From: Desulfurobacterium thermolithotrophum DSM 11699
GTDB lineage: Bacteria > Aquificota > Aquificia > Desulfurobacteriales > Desulfurobacteriaceae
Length of the DNA: 64,000 nucleotides
Direction of reading: 5' to 3'
Assembly (NCBI RefSeq): GCF_000191045.1
Contig: NC_015185.1
Location: forward strand, 998,501 to 1,062,500
Shown: positions 55,815 to 64,000 of the stretch, piece by piece
Layout: the number at the start of each line of letters is the position of its first letter
How positions within the stretch are numbered: position 1 is the first letter of the stretch
Notes under the pieces: model-generated
The model's database searches: none
What the model was told of the DNA's origin: nothing
What the model saw: the letters and a program-made list of their open reading frames with translations, nothing else
Made by a program: the position numbers and the translations under genes

Positions 55815-56315
55815 TTAGCTTACTTCAGGAAGAATCTTTTTAACTACTTCTTCGGGAGTAAGTTCGTCTGTTCTTATTATTATTTTTGCTTTTTCATAGT
55901 GTGAAAGCCTTCTTTTCAAGAGGTCTCTTACTTTCTCCTTTCCAAGCCTTACAAGAGGTCTATTACTATCCTTAGAGATTCTTTCCCATAATTTTTCAAA
56001 ATCTGTTTTCAAGTAAACAGAAACGCTATTTTTATTTATTAGCTCCATGTTATTTTTGTAAGTAGGAGCTCCACCTCCAGTTGATATTACAAGATTTTTA
56101 GGCTTTAAGAGAAATTCAACAAGAGTTTTTCTTTCTATTTCTCTAAATCTTTCCTCTCCAAACTTTTCAAAAATACAAGGAATAGACATATTTGTTCTTT
56201 TCACAATTTCTTCGTCAAGGTCTACAAACGGTATTTTTAAAACCTTAGATAAAAGTTTCCCTACTGTTGTCTTCCCGCTTCCCATAAAACCAACAAGAAC
56301 TATCTTGTCTTTCAA
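55815..56315 (-). CDS. aroK: Shikimate kinase
   Basis: AroK phosphorylates shikimate in aromatic amino acid synthesis. The 166 residues have the P-loop VGFMGSGKTTVGKLLSK, the shikimate-binding GEERFREIER and RPLVRLG with the lid Arg residues, and the central STGGGAPTYKNN. The start is a TTG at 56315 with AGAGGG upstream. The stop of the split LOG gene lies 15 bases before it, so the operon KaiC-LOG-aroK was interrupted by the IS607 element. Confidence 0.92.
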   Translation of the reverse strand: MKDKIVLVGFMGSGKTTVGKLLSKVLKIPFVDLDEEIVKRTNMSIPCIFEKFGEERFREIERKTLVEFLLKPKNLVISTGGGAPTYKNNMELINKNSVSVYLKTDFEKLWERISKDSNRPLVRLGKEKVRDLLKRRLSHYEKAKIIIRTDELTPEEVVKKILPEVS

Positions 56316-56330
56316 GTTATCCCTCTTTTC

Positions 56331-56525
56331 TTAAGTCTTATTTAAAAAGTTTGAAAAGTAGTTGAGAAAATCCTCAGCTTCTACAAAGTTTTTAATTCCT
56401 TCTATCTCCCAAGTTCTATAACCAATCACTTTCTTATCAAGTTTAAGAGCGTGTCCTATTTCACTTAAAGTTCCGTAACTTCCACCAACAGCAACAACAA
56501 GGTATTCCTTTTGACTACCAGATGT
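56331..56525 (-). pseudogene. C-terminal fragment of a LOG-family (TIGR00725-like) gene
   Basis: On the minus strand the frame reads GSQKEYLVVAVGGSYGTLSE, then IGHALKLDKKVIGYRTWEIE and ends FSNFLNKT. VAVGGSYGTLSE is the conserved nucleotide-binding signature of LOG/lysine-decarboxylase-like proteins. The N-terminal half is at 58764-58973, on the other side of the IS607 element. The few codons before GSQ are open only back to a stop at about 56543. About 20 residues of the family's usual middle seem to be absent. Confidence 0.75.
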
Positions 56526-56567
56526 ATCAAGATGTGGTTAAATTACCACATAACTGGTAGTCAAAGG
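56507..56567. repeat. Nested inverted repeat (cruciform-like) at the IS607 right end
   Basis: CCTTTTGACTACCAG (56507-56521) faces CTGGTAGTCAAAGG (56554-56567) with one extra T on the left. Between them ATGTGGT (56532-56538) pairs with ACCACAT (56545-56551). The outer arm crosses from host gene sequence into the element, so it bridges the insertion border. Confidence 0.65.
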
Positions 56568-56650
56568 ACTCAACCCTGCCTAAAAGCGAACTACTACCCG
56601 CTATCCCTCCGCAGAGGGACTCGCAGGATACTTTGTAGAGAAAGTCTGTT
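56527..56650 (-). ncRNA. Candidate guide RNA at the IS607 3' end
   Basis: The 3' end of tnpB contains a strong inner hairpin (56532-56551) and G+C-rich pairing near 56588-56625. In TnpB systems the guide RNA overlaps this region and reads into the flank, here the disrupted host gene. The borders are not visible. Confidence 0.35.
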
Positions 56651-58125
56651 AGCTTAAATTTAATCGGATTACAGAGTTTAACAAACAGAAGTTTTAAGTC
56701 TTCTATGAGTCTTAAGGAGCTCTCTCCTACCCTTACTATGTTGTATGCTCCTACACAGTCAGCATTGAAAATTTTGTCTAAAACTTTGTCTTTTAGAACT
56801 CCTCTGCACCTCCTAACAGCTTGGGTAAGTCCTTTGAGCTTGACAAGGAGTTCTTTAAGTAGCTCTCTGTTTCCTTTTTCCTTCGCTTTTAGGTATTCTT
56901 TCCCTGCTTCTCTGACTTCAAATATGTCTGCAAAGGGTGAGGTCTTTGAGGTAAATGGTTCCTCTATTTCAAAAACCTTTATCCCTAATTCTTCCGCTTT
57001 GTATTTGATAAGCTCTATCAGTCTCCTGAACGGAATTGATACAAAATGCTGGTTGTTTTTCTTTCCAAGATTCACTCCGTCTTTACTCTCTGTCGCTCCT
57101 TTCCCTATGTAGAGCTTTTTGTGGTCAGTAGCTTTTAGAACGTCAACTACCTTCCTGCTTATCTTGTGAAAGTCGTTGTCTATCTTCCTCTTTCTGTATG
57201 ATGAGAGTTCTTTGAGTTTTATGAGTTTTTCTGCTAGAGTTTTCTTTATGTTTTCTGCTTTTTCTCTGTCTTCTGTCTGGGAGAGTTTATTGGTGAGGGT
57301 GTCTATTTCTGATTGGAGTTTGCTCTTTTCTTTGTTGAACCACTGGTTGAATGCTTTTATCTCTTTTCCTGAAACTATGAGGCTTTTAAGGTCTTTATTT
57401 GTTGAAAGGAGTGTTATGAGGTTGTTAAGTCCTAAGTCTATACCTGCTACGTGCTTTCCTGTCTTTTCTACTTCTGGAAGTTCTACTTTATAAACAACGT
57501 CTGCATAAACGTCTGTCCCAAAAAGTTTCAGTCTTAAACTCTTGACTTCAAAGGTGAACTCTTTGGGTAGTTTTACTTTCAGAAATTCTTTGTTGTTGAT
57601 TCTAAGTTTTATCAGAATACTGTCCTCTAAACGCTCGAACGTGTTTACGTTGAGTTCTACCGAGAAGTTCATCAAATACTTTAGCTTCTTTGGTTTTGGA
57701 GGTCTGGGAGTCCCTTTGAATTTTTTTGGATTTTTTAGATACTCTTTATATGCTTTCCTGTAGCTTTTAAAACTTTTTACTACATCTCTTATAACCTGCT
57801 GAAGAATGTAGTTGTTGTCAGTCTTCTTTTTCTGCTCTTTTAGAGCATTCAAGAATCTTTTAAGTTCTTCGTCTTTTAAGATGTTTTCTTTAACTTCTCT
57901 AAAGCTTTTGAGCTTTTCTTCTTTCTTTGAAGAGTATTCTCCTTCTTTTATGAGTCCATAGAGGATTGACTGGTCAGTTGGGTAATATCCGTAAAGCTCT
58001 TTGTATCTCCTGAGAAGGAGTATCAAGAGGTTTTTAAAGTGAGCAAGGTCTAAAAGGAGATTTTTAACTTTTTCTTTCCTCTCCTTTCCCGATATTCTGA
58101 TGGTTAAAACTCTATTGATGAGCAT
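56527..58125 (-). CDS. tnpB: IS607-type TnpB with rearranged RuvC site
   Basis: The 532-residue frame has RuvC-I Asp in VAGIDLGLNNLITLLSTN and RuvC-III Asp in IFNADCVGAYNIVRVG. At the usual RuvC-II Glu position it reads KLYIGKGATESKDG, without Glu. The alternative Glu of FEIEEPFTSKTSPFADI is the likely replacement, an arrangement known for IS607-type TnpBs and Fanzors. No zinc finger of the CxxC type is present, as in that branch. The tail after INRVGESS (the last 50 or so codons) runs into the element's structured 3' end and may not be a folded domain. The guide RNA is expected there. Confidence 0.88.
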   Translation of the reverse strand: MLINRVLTIRISGKERKEKVKNLLLDLAHFKNLLILLLRRYKELYGYYPTDQSILYGLIKEGEYSSKKEEKLKSFREVKENILKDEELKRFLNALKEQKKKTDNNYILQQVIRDVVKSFKSYRKAYKEYLKNPKKFKGTPRPPKPKKLKYLMNFSVELNVNTFERLEDSILIKLRINNKEFLKVKLPKEFTFEVKSLRLKLFGTDVYADVVYKVELPEVEKTGKHVAGIDLGLNNLITLLSTNKDLKSLIVSGKEIKAFNQWFNKEKSKLQSEIDTLTNKLSQTEDREKAENIKKTLAEKLIKLKELSSYRKRKIDNDFHKISRKVVDVLKATDHKKLYIGKGATESKDGVNLGKKNNQHFVSIPFRRLIELIKYKAEELGIKVFEIEEPFTSKTSPFADIFEVREAGKEYLKAKEKGNRELLKELLVKLKGLTQAVRRCRGVLKDKVLDKIFNADCVGAYNIVRVGESSLRLIEDLKLLFVKLCNPIKFKLTDFLYKVSCESLCGGIAGSSSLLGRVESFDYQLCGNLTTS

Positions 58126-58714
58126 CTTCTAATATCTTCCTTATCTTCCTGCGGTTGCTGTAAAGTTTCATTGAAAACGAGTGTAAAAGTGTAATTATTT
58201 CTTCAATTATCTCTTCTGTATCACTCTTTTCGTTCGTGTAGTCGTTGATTACAACAATCTCTGTCCCATAACGCTTGAACAGATTCTCAAAAAAGTTAAA
58301 TCCAGTTCTTGTAAGTCTATCTCTAAACGTTACCACTACCTTAGCTATGCGGTAGGAGAGAATCTCGTTAAGCAGAAGCTGAAAATCTTTTCTCTTATCA
58401 AAGTTTAAAGCACTTGCAATGTCTTTGTAGATTCCGTCTATCTTCCATCCTCTTGCTATGCAGAAGTTCTTCGCTACCTCTATTTGATTGATTAAATCTT
58501 GCTTCTGTTTAAGAGTTGACACTCTTGCGTAAATGACAGTTTTTCTTTCTGCTGGTTTACCGCTCTTTTCAAGAAGATATTTGTAAACACTTTCAGGGTC
58601 AAAATCATAGTGTCCGTTGGGGAGTCTTTCAGCCTTAAGGACACCTTCTTTTCTTAACTTCCTGAGAGTTGACCTTGAAATTCGCAATATTTCCATTACT
58701 TCTCTTGCTTTCAT
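58112..58714 (-). CDS. tnpA: IS607-family serine recombinase (TnpA)
   Basis: This serine recombinase moves the element. The protein is about 200 residues from the ATG at 58714. An N-terminal MerR-like helix-turn-helix is seen in MKAREVMEILRISRSTLRKL. The resolvase domain has VIYARVSTLKQKQDLINQIE with the catalytic Ser, and VVTFRDRLTRTGFNFFENLF. The C-terminus is short. An upstream ATG at 58750 is also in frame, but the MKAREV start matches the family. Its stop overlaps tnpB by 14 bases. Confidence 0.88.
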   Translation of the reverse strand: MKAREVMEILRISRSTLRKLRKEGVLKAERLPNGHYDFDPESVYKYLLEKSGKPAERKTVIYARVSTLKQKQDLINQIEVAKNFCIARGWKIDGIYKDIASALNFDKRKDFQLLLNEILSYRIAKVVVTFRDRLTRTGFNFFENLFKRYGTEIVVINDYTNEKSDTEEIIEEIITLLHSFSMKLYSNRRKIRKILEDAHQ

Positions 58715-58763
58715 ACCATGAAATGAAGTATTTCCGATATATATTGTCAAGTGTAGCTAAAAT

Positions 58764-58973
58764 TTAGTGGTTATATTCTGGAAGAATACCTATTGTTAAT
58801 CCTCCAGCCTTCTTAGCTCCTTTCGCTCCAGCTTCCATAACTCCAAAAAGACCACCACAGATAAGGACATAGCCCCTTTTAGCTACTAAATAACCAATTT
58901 CTTCAGCTACTTTATAAAGTTCAGAACCTTCTTGAACACATCCATCTCCAATAAGTGAAATACTTCTTATCAC
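58764..58973 (-). pseudogene. N-terminal fragment of the LOG-family gene cut by IS607
   Basis: The frame begins with a GTG at 58973 (TAAGTG after the KaiC-like stop) and encodes 69 residues: IRSISLIGDGCVQEGSELYK, then VLICGGLFGVMEAGAKGAKK and ends GLTIGILPEYNH at a stop just at the IS607 border. The GxxGVMEAGAKGAKKAGG region is conserved in TIGR00725 LOG-like proteins. The second half is at 56331-56525. Alone it lacks the GGxGT signature and is not expected to work. Confidence 0.78.
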
Positions 58974-59864
58974 TTATTTTGCTCCTTTTAAGTATTCAAC
59001 GAGAGGTTCTTTTACTTCCACAAGACCAAGCTCTGTAATTTCCATAAGGTGAAGTCTTGTATCATGTCCACAGAGTCTGCAACCATCAATCCTAAGGATT
59101 CTCAATATATCGCCAAGTTCCTTTTTAAAAGCCTTTGCCCTATTTGGAGAAAGTAAAATTTCTTTTGATAGAACTACTGTGCAGTCTACGATATGACCTA
59201 CTGCATATCCACCAGCAGCTTCTGCTGAGAGTTCATCATGGCCACTTCTTTTTTGAGAGACAAAAATTGCAGTTTGATACCACTTTTTCATGAAGTTAAA
59301 GAAAGCCCTTACAATAGAACGTGCAAGCATCTCCTTTGCTTCAAAAAGTCCAGTGATAGAATCTATCACTGTTTTTCGGCAATGATAGGTTCTATACACA
59401 TAAGCAAGAGTATCAAGCATTGTTGGAATATCATCTCTTAATTTTGAGTTGCTGGCAGCATCTATGAGAATAATGTTGTTTTCTATCTCTTCAAAATCTA
59501 TTCCCATTGCAGTAGCTCTTTGCTTTAAACCTGCTGCAACAAAAGCAGCAGGACTTTCGACAGTTACAAAGCAAACCTTTTGTCCAAGAGAAGCTTGCTT
59601 TACTGTAAACTGTTCAGCCATTAAGCTTTTACCTGTATCTGGCATTCCAGTAAGGTTTACAACTGCATACTCTGGAATACCACCAAGAGGTTTCTTTACA
59701 GGTTTCCCTTCTTCCCATTCAACTTTAAAAAAAAGTTCATCAAATCCCTTTACTCCCGTTGGAACACCTTTAAGTTCAGGAGCTCTTTCTATAGCTTCAC
59801 CAAGAAGATAAACGTTATCCTTCATTACTTGAGGTTGTCTATCTTGGAATTGATAATCTCCCAT
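58974..59864 (-). CDS. KaiC/RadA-like RecA-fold ATPase
   Basis: The 296 residues have one RecA-fold domain with Walker A LTGMPDTGKSLMAEQF and Walker B CRKTVIDSITGLFEA, resembling KaiC-family ATPases. A conserved N-terminal PTGVKGFDELFFK precedes it. KaiC-like proteins of this single-domain type are of unknown function, and no circadian partner genes are nearby. It lies between the phosphohexomutase gene and the broken LOG gene on one strand. The C-terminus has CRLCGHDTRLHLMEI with two Cys that might bind metal. Confidence 0.75.
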   Translation of the reverse strand: MGDYQFQDRQPQVMKDNVYLLGEAIERAPELKGVPTGVKGFDELFFKVEWEEGKPVKKPLGGIPEYAVVNLTGMPDTGKSLMAEQFTVKQASLGQKVCFVTVESPAAFVAAGLKQRATAMGIDFEEIENNIILIDAASNSKLRDDIPTMLDTLAYVYRTYHCRKTVIDSITGLFEAKEMLARSIVRAFFNFMKKWYQTAIFVSQKRSGHDELSAEAAGGYAVGHIVDCTVVLSKEILLSPNRAKAFKKELGDILRILRIDGCRLCGHDTRLHLMEITELGLVEVKEPLVEYLKGAK

Positions 59865-59885
59865 CTCTCTCCCCTACAATCGGTT

Positions 59886-61271
59886 TTAAGTTCTCAATAA
59901 AGAAGCTCCCCAGCTTAAGAGCTCCTCTGTTCTCTTTTCATCTGGAGTTTCTGCATAAACTCTAAAAACAGGTTCTGTTCCTGAAGGTCTAAATAAAAGC
60001 CAGGAATCATCTTCGAAAATTATCTTAAGACCATCTATAGTTAAAACTCTTTGAATTTTTAAGTTTTCCCATTTTTCAGGAGGATTCTCTTTGAGTTTTT
60101 CTAAAGCTTTTCTTTCCCTATCTGTAACTGGTAAATCCATTCTCTTATAGTAGGCTGTTCCAAATTCATCAAAAAGATCTTTAACAAGTTCAGAAACTGT
60201 TTTCCCTTCGGCTAACATCTTTTCTACAATTAAAAGTCCCATTAAAAGTCCGTCTCTTTCAGGAAGGTAATCCATTAAAGCATATCCTCCACTTTCCTCA
60301 CCACCAAACAGGACTTTTCTTTCCATTGCAATTTCAGAAATATTTTTAAACCCTACTGGAGTCTCTATTAATTCTAACCCCTCTTTTCTACATATCTTAT
60401 CCACAAGATAACCTGTAGAAACTGTTTTTACTACAACTCCATCTTTTTTACCTCTATTTCTAACTATGTGAAGAAGTAAAAGAGCATAGACTATTTGAGA
60501 ATTTACAAAGTTTCCATTTTCGTCAACTATTCCTACTCTGTCTCCATCGCCATCATGAGCTATACCAATATCTGCCTTAACCGCTCTTACCTTTTCCATA
60601 AGTCCTGTTATGTTCTTTTCAACAATAGGTTCAGGATGCTTTCCACCAAAAAGGGGATCTCTATAAGCGTGAATTTCTGTAACGTTAACCTTAGTTCCTT
60701 CAACTGCCTTAAATAAAAGTCCTTGCTGAGCTCCATACATAGGATCATGAACTACGTTTATTTCCCTTTCTTTAAAAAGTGAAAGTTCTAGTTGATCTCT
60801 AACTCCTTCAACGTAAGGAACTGTAAAATCTTCTTCTTTATATCCTCCCTCTTGAACTTCTAAATCTTCCACTTCTAAAAGTTTTTCTTCTATTTTCTTT
60901 GTAAATACCGTTCTTGCTGCACCACCAAAAGTCTCTTTTACTTTGTAACCGTTATACTTTCCATGATTATGAGAGGCAGTTATTACTATTCCATTGTCAA
61001 ATTTCCCGTAACGTGTCATAAAGGAAACTGCTGGAGTTGGAGCAAAACCTTTTGAAAGAACTACCTCAAATCCCATTCCTGCTAAAATACCAGCAACAAA
61101 TCTTCCACAATCTTCAGATAAAAATCTTAAATCATAACCTACAGCAACCCTCTTAGCACCGTTTTCTTTTAACACTTTTCCATGAGCAAGTGTGACTTTT
61201 TTTAAATTTTCAAATGTAAAATCTTTTGAAATTACACCTCTCCAGCCATCTGTTCCAAACTTTATCATCAA
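59886..61271 (-). CDS. Phosphoglucomutase/phosphomannomutase family
   Basis: The enzyme moves phosphate between C1 and C6 of hexoses. The 461 residues have the catalytic Ser region IVITASHNHGKYNGYKVKE, where the usual TASHNP is TASHNH, the metal site GIAHDGDGDRVGIVDENG, the sugar loop LFGGEESGGYALM and the phosphate-binding FRPSGTEPVFRVYAE. The start is preceded by GGGGGTGA. Glucose versus mannose or glucosamine specificity cannot be told. It is upstream of the KaiC-like gene. Confidence 0.9.
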   Translation of the reverse strand: MMIKFGTDGWRGVISKDFTFENLKKVTLAHGKVLKENGAKRVAVGYDLRFLSEDCGRFVAGILAGMGFEVVLSKGFAPTPAVSFMTRYGKFDNGIVITASHNHGKYNGYKVKETFGGAARTVFTKKIEEKLLEVEDLEVQEGGYKEEDFTVPYVEGVRDQLELSLFKEREINVVHDPMYGAQQGLLFKAVEGTKVNVTEIHAYRDPLFGGKHPEPIVEKNITGLMEKVRAVKADIGIAHDGDGDRVGIVDENGNFVNSQIVYALLLLHIVRNRGKKDGVVVKTVSTGYLVDKICRKEGLELIETPVGFKNISEIAMERKVLFGGEESGGYALMDYLPERDGLLMGLLIVEKMLAEGKTVSELVKDLFDEFGTAYYKRMDLPVTDRERKALEKLKENPPEKWENLKIQRVLTIDGLKIIFEDDSWLLFRPSGTEPVFRVYAETPDEKRTEELLSWGASLLRT

Positions 61272-61299
61272 TTCACCCCCAAATTTTTCTCAAAAGGAC

Positions 61300-61328
61300 T
61301 TGTCAAATTTTAACAGAAGTCCTAAATT
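61300..61328 (+). promoter_or_regulatory. Promoter of the tRNA-Pro / tRNA-Arg pair
   Basis: TTGTCA (61300-61305), a 17-base spacer and TAAATT (61323-61328) lie 17 bases before tRNA-Pro. One mismatch in the -35 and two in the -10 make it likely but not certain. Confidence 0.55.
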
Positions 61329-61344
61329 ATCCATCGTCAAGTTA

Positions 61345-61422
61345 CGGGGCATAGCTCAGCTTGGTTAGAGCGCGTGCCTTGGGAGCACGAGGTCGCCCGT
61401 TCAAATCGGGCTGCCCCGACCA
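61345..61422 (+). tRNA. tRNA-Pro (TGG)
   Basis: Acceptor CGGGGCA/TGCCCCG, anticodon stem CGTGC/GCACG with loop CTTGGGA giving anticodon TGG, T-arm CCCGT...ATCGGG and encoded CCA form a full cloverleaf of 78 bases. tRNA-Arg follows 14 bases later. Confidence 0.93.
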
Positions 61423-61436
61423 TTTAATATTCATCT

Positions 61437-62289
<853 letters not shown>

Positions 62290-62290
<1 letters not shown>

Positions 62291-63228
62291 TAAATCCTCA
62301 GATTTGATTCAAAACCAAGGTCTTTTATCATTTCAGCATCATCTTTTAAACTTCTACCTTTTGTTGTCAAATAGTTTCCTACCATTAAGGCATTTGCAGG
62401 AAATAACCCAAGAGGCTGGAGCTCTTTTAGATTATATTCCCTTCCTCCACAAATTCTTATTTCTGCTTCAGGTATTGCAATTCTAATAGCTGTAAGAATT
62501 CTTAAACACTTTAAAGGAGTTAGAAAATTAGCGTTTTCAAAAGAAGTTCCCTTTATAGGATGAAGGAAATTAACGGGAATAGAGTCTACTTGGAGCTCTT
62601 TCCAAGTTTCAATTATTGAAATTACATCTTCTTCACTTTCACCAAGTCCAAATATTCCTCCACAACAAACAGAAAAACCGACCTCTTTTGCTAATTTAAC
62701 AGTCTTAACTCTATCATTCCACTTTTGCTTTGTTGTTATCTTAGGATAAAATTCTCTTGATGTTTCAAGGTTGTGGTGATATCTGTCAAGACCACATTCT
62801 TTTAAAAAGCAAAGTTGCTCTTTTTTAAGCTGTCCAAGAGATGCACATAGCTTTGCTTTTGAGTTTAAGGATTTTATTTTTTCAACTACTTTACCAATTA
62901 TCTTTAACTCTTCATTACTAAGTGAAATACCACTTGTTACAAAACTAAACCTGTCTATTCCTTTTTCAAAAGCACTAAATGCAGCACCTAAAAGTTTTTT
63001 TTCTTCAAGAAGAGGATAAGTTTTTATTCTTAATCCAAACTTAGCAGATTGAGCGCAGAATTTACAATCAGAAGAACATCTTCCACTTTTTGCATTTAAA
63101 ATAGCACAAGTTTCTATCTGTTTTCCAAAATACTTAAACTTTTTCTGAAGAGAAATGTTAAGAAGGGAATAAAATTCTTCAACAGAACAGTTAAAAATTT
63201 TCTTTATCACTTCTTTCACTTTTCTCAC
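62290..63228 (-). CDS. bioB: Biotin synthase
   Basis: BioB inserts sulfur into dethiobiotin using radical SAM chemistry. The 312 residues have the cluster motif RCSSDCKFCAQSAKFG preceded by CAILNAKSG, and the conserved region VCCGGIFGLGESEEDVISII. It lies between mglA (four-base overlap) and the YdcF-like gene. No BirA site or riboswitch is visible. Confidence 0.93.
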
Positions 63229-63806
63229 TTTTTGAGCTTTCTCAGAACTTGTTTTGTTATCTCTTTGAAGGTTTCAAGTACTCCTATTCCTTTAATAGCT
63301 ATGGCTTCAAAATCTGGACACTTCCATCTGTTAAGATCTTTTTTAAGAATCTCTATTGGCAAAACGTTTGGAAGATCTCGTTTATTATATTGAAAAACGA
63401 GTGGAATCTCTTTAATATCTATTCCATAGTCTTCTAAGTTTTCTATCATATCGTCTAATGTATCAAGATTTGCATCATGTCTTTCTTCTTGTGAGTCTGC
63501 CACGAAAACAATACCGTCCACACCTTTAAGTATAAGTTTTCTACTTGCTTGATAGATAATTTGCCCAGGTGTAGTATATAGATGGAATCTGACTTTAAAT
63601 CCTTTTACATCTGATATCTCTATAGGCACGAAATCAAAGAAAAGAGTCCTTTCTGTTTCTGTAGCAAGAGTAACCAACTCTCCACGATTTTCTGGTTTTA
63701 CGTGTTCATAAATCCACTTAATATTTGTAGTTTTACCACTTAATCCAGGTCCATAATAAACTATCTTACAGTTAATTTCTTTAGTAGCAAAGTTGATGAA
63801 TGGCAT
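63225..63806 (-). CDS. mglA: MglA-like small GTPase
   Basis: MglA is the Ras-like GTPase that sets cell polarity and gliding or pilus motility. The 193 residues have the P-loop VYYGPGLSGKTTNIKWIYEH, the TTPGQIIYQASRK switch and NKRDLPN. It starts eight bases after the mglB-like stop, the typical MglB-MglA order, and is linked to bioB downstream. Confidence 0.88.
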   Translation of the reverse strand: MPFINFATKEINCKIVYYGPGLSGKTTNIKWIYEHVKPENRGELVTLATETERTLFFDFVPIEISDVKGFKVRFHLYTTPGQIIYQASRKLILKGVDGIVFVADSQEERHDANLDTLDDMIENLEDYGIDIKEIPLVFQYNKRDLPNVLPIEILKKDLNRWKCPDFEAIAIKGIGVLETFKEITKQVLRKLKK

Positions 63807-63814
63807 AAACTCTC

Positions 63815-64000
63815 CTAGTTAAAAAGTGAATCTAAGTCAATCTCTTCTAAATTAATATCAGTTGAAACCTTCGATTCCCGTTTTTCCCTTTCTTCTATTT
63901 TCTTCACGACAGCTGATAACTTAGGATGAAACTTCTTCATTTTTACTCTGACTATTCCAAGGTTCGAAATGCCTTTATCAAATATTGATACAAGAATATA
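63815..64000 (-). CDS. MglB-like roadblock/LC7 protein, C-terminal part (5' end outside window)
   Basis: The frame stops at 63815-63817 and is open to the window edge, giving 61 residues of the C-terminus. It reads YILVSIFDKGISNLGIVRVK and then a charged tail ending DLDSLFN. The NLGIVRVKMKK strand is typical of roadblock/MglB C-termini. MglB is the GAP of MglA, and the adjacent mglA supports the call. Confidence 0.75.
   Translation of the reverse strand, partial: YILVSIFDKGISNLGIVRVKMKKFHPKLSAVVKKIEEREKRESKVSTDINLEEIDLDSLFN

Larger units (their letters stand above)
56522..58763 (-). mobile_element. IS607-family element (serine recombinase + TnpB) inside a LOG-family gene
   Basis: The element carries tnpA (serine recombinase) upstream of tnpB on the minus strand, overlapping by 14 bases, the usual IS607 layout. 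The host gene is split: N-terminal part at 58764-58973 and C-terminal part at 56331-56525. The right border is approximate. TAACCAC occurs at both borders, but joining there does not restore the host frame, so the insertion was accompanied by loss of DNA or the host gene has decayed since. Confidence 0.82.

Overview
The window is AT-rich chromosomal DNA, densely packed on both strands. Many genes overlap by a few bases and TTG or GTG starts are common. The gene content suggests a thermophilic, motile, Gram-negative bacterium of the Aquificota, most likely a relative of the Desulfurobacteriaceae. It includes LptE, lipoproteins, an OmpA-like protein, a porin-like barrel, FlgK/FlgL, MglA/MglB, a nickel/cobalt ECF importer, MtaB, MiaB and a DUF2155 lipoprotein. 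The lineage call is inference from content and protein style; there is no rRNA in the window.

Layout. 1-4231: the start of rplY (L25), an insertion sequence placed against the rplY promoter, mutS, and a short yacG overlapping mutS. 4316-10000: rluD, tgt, a lytic transglycosylase, scpA, a CBS-domain protein and a DUF2155 lipoprotein with a Gly-His-Pro-rich linker. 10178-16008: fbp, ppx, ppk, a SixA-like phosphatase, a small membrane protein, fabG and acpP, all on the + strand. 16054-19740: hslO, then two mobile elements (a tnpB-only element and a frameshifted IS110-like element with a structured leader), then mtaB. 19740-23941: mtaB and the cstA / cory-CC-star-like / ArsA-like ATPase set. 24053-25445: a second tnpB-only element directly upstream of a PilZ-flgN-small ORF-flgK-flgL cluster. 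29097-30776: corA, DUF2148 and DUF1858 proteins. 30891-35724: purL, tig, argG. 35805-42045: tRNA-Met, tilS, hpt, ftsH, folE, a TPR lipoprotein, two uncharacterised membrane proteins and tRNA-Thr. 42048-47082: yedF-like, a small unknown protein, lptE, leuS, thiD. 47120-51776: a beta-barrel protein divergent from a nikKMLQO-like importer operon. 51751-56315: a DUF151 protein, miaB, an OmpA-like lipoprotein, proA, a tiny membrane ORF and aroK. 56331-58973: a LOG-family gene split by an IS607-family element. 58974-64000: a KaiC-like ATPase, a phosphohexomutase, tRNA-Pro, tRNA-Arg, a YdcF-like protein, bioB, mglA and the end of an mglB-like gene.

Functional groups. ppx-ppk-sixA form a compact polyphosphate unit. 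cstA, the cory-CC-star-like gene and the ArsA-like ATPase are tightly linked and probably work together. The nikKMLQO genes make a complete metal importer, consistent with nickel hydrogenases in this kind of organism. tilS-hpt-ftsH-folE is a classic housekeeping run.

Mobile DNA is the most distinctive part of the window. There are five elements of four types: one DDE IS, two tnpB-only IS200/IS605-like elements, one IS110-like and one IS607. They bring three different TnpB active-site arrangements and one candidate bridge RNA. I found no CRISPR array, no rRNA and no clear riboswitch. No stretch longer than about 300 bases lacks an assigned feature.
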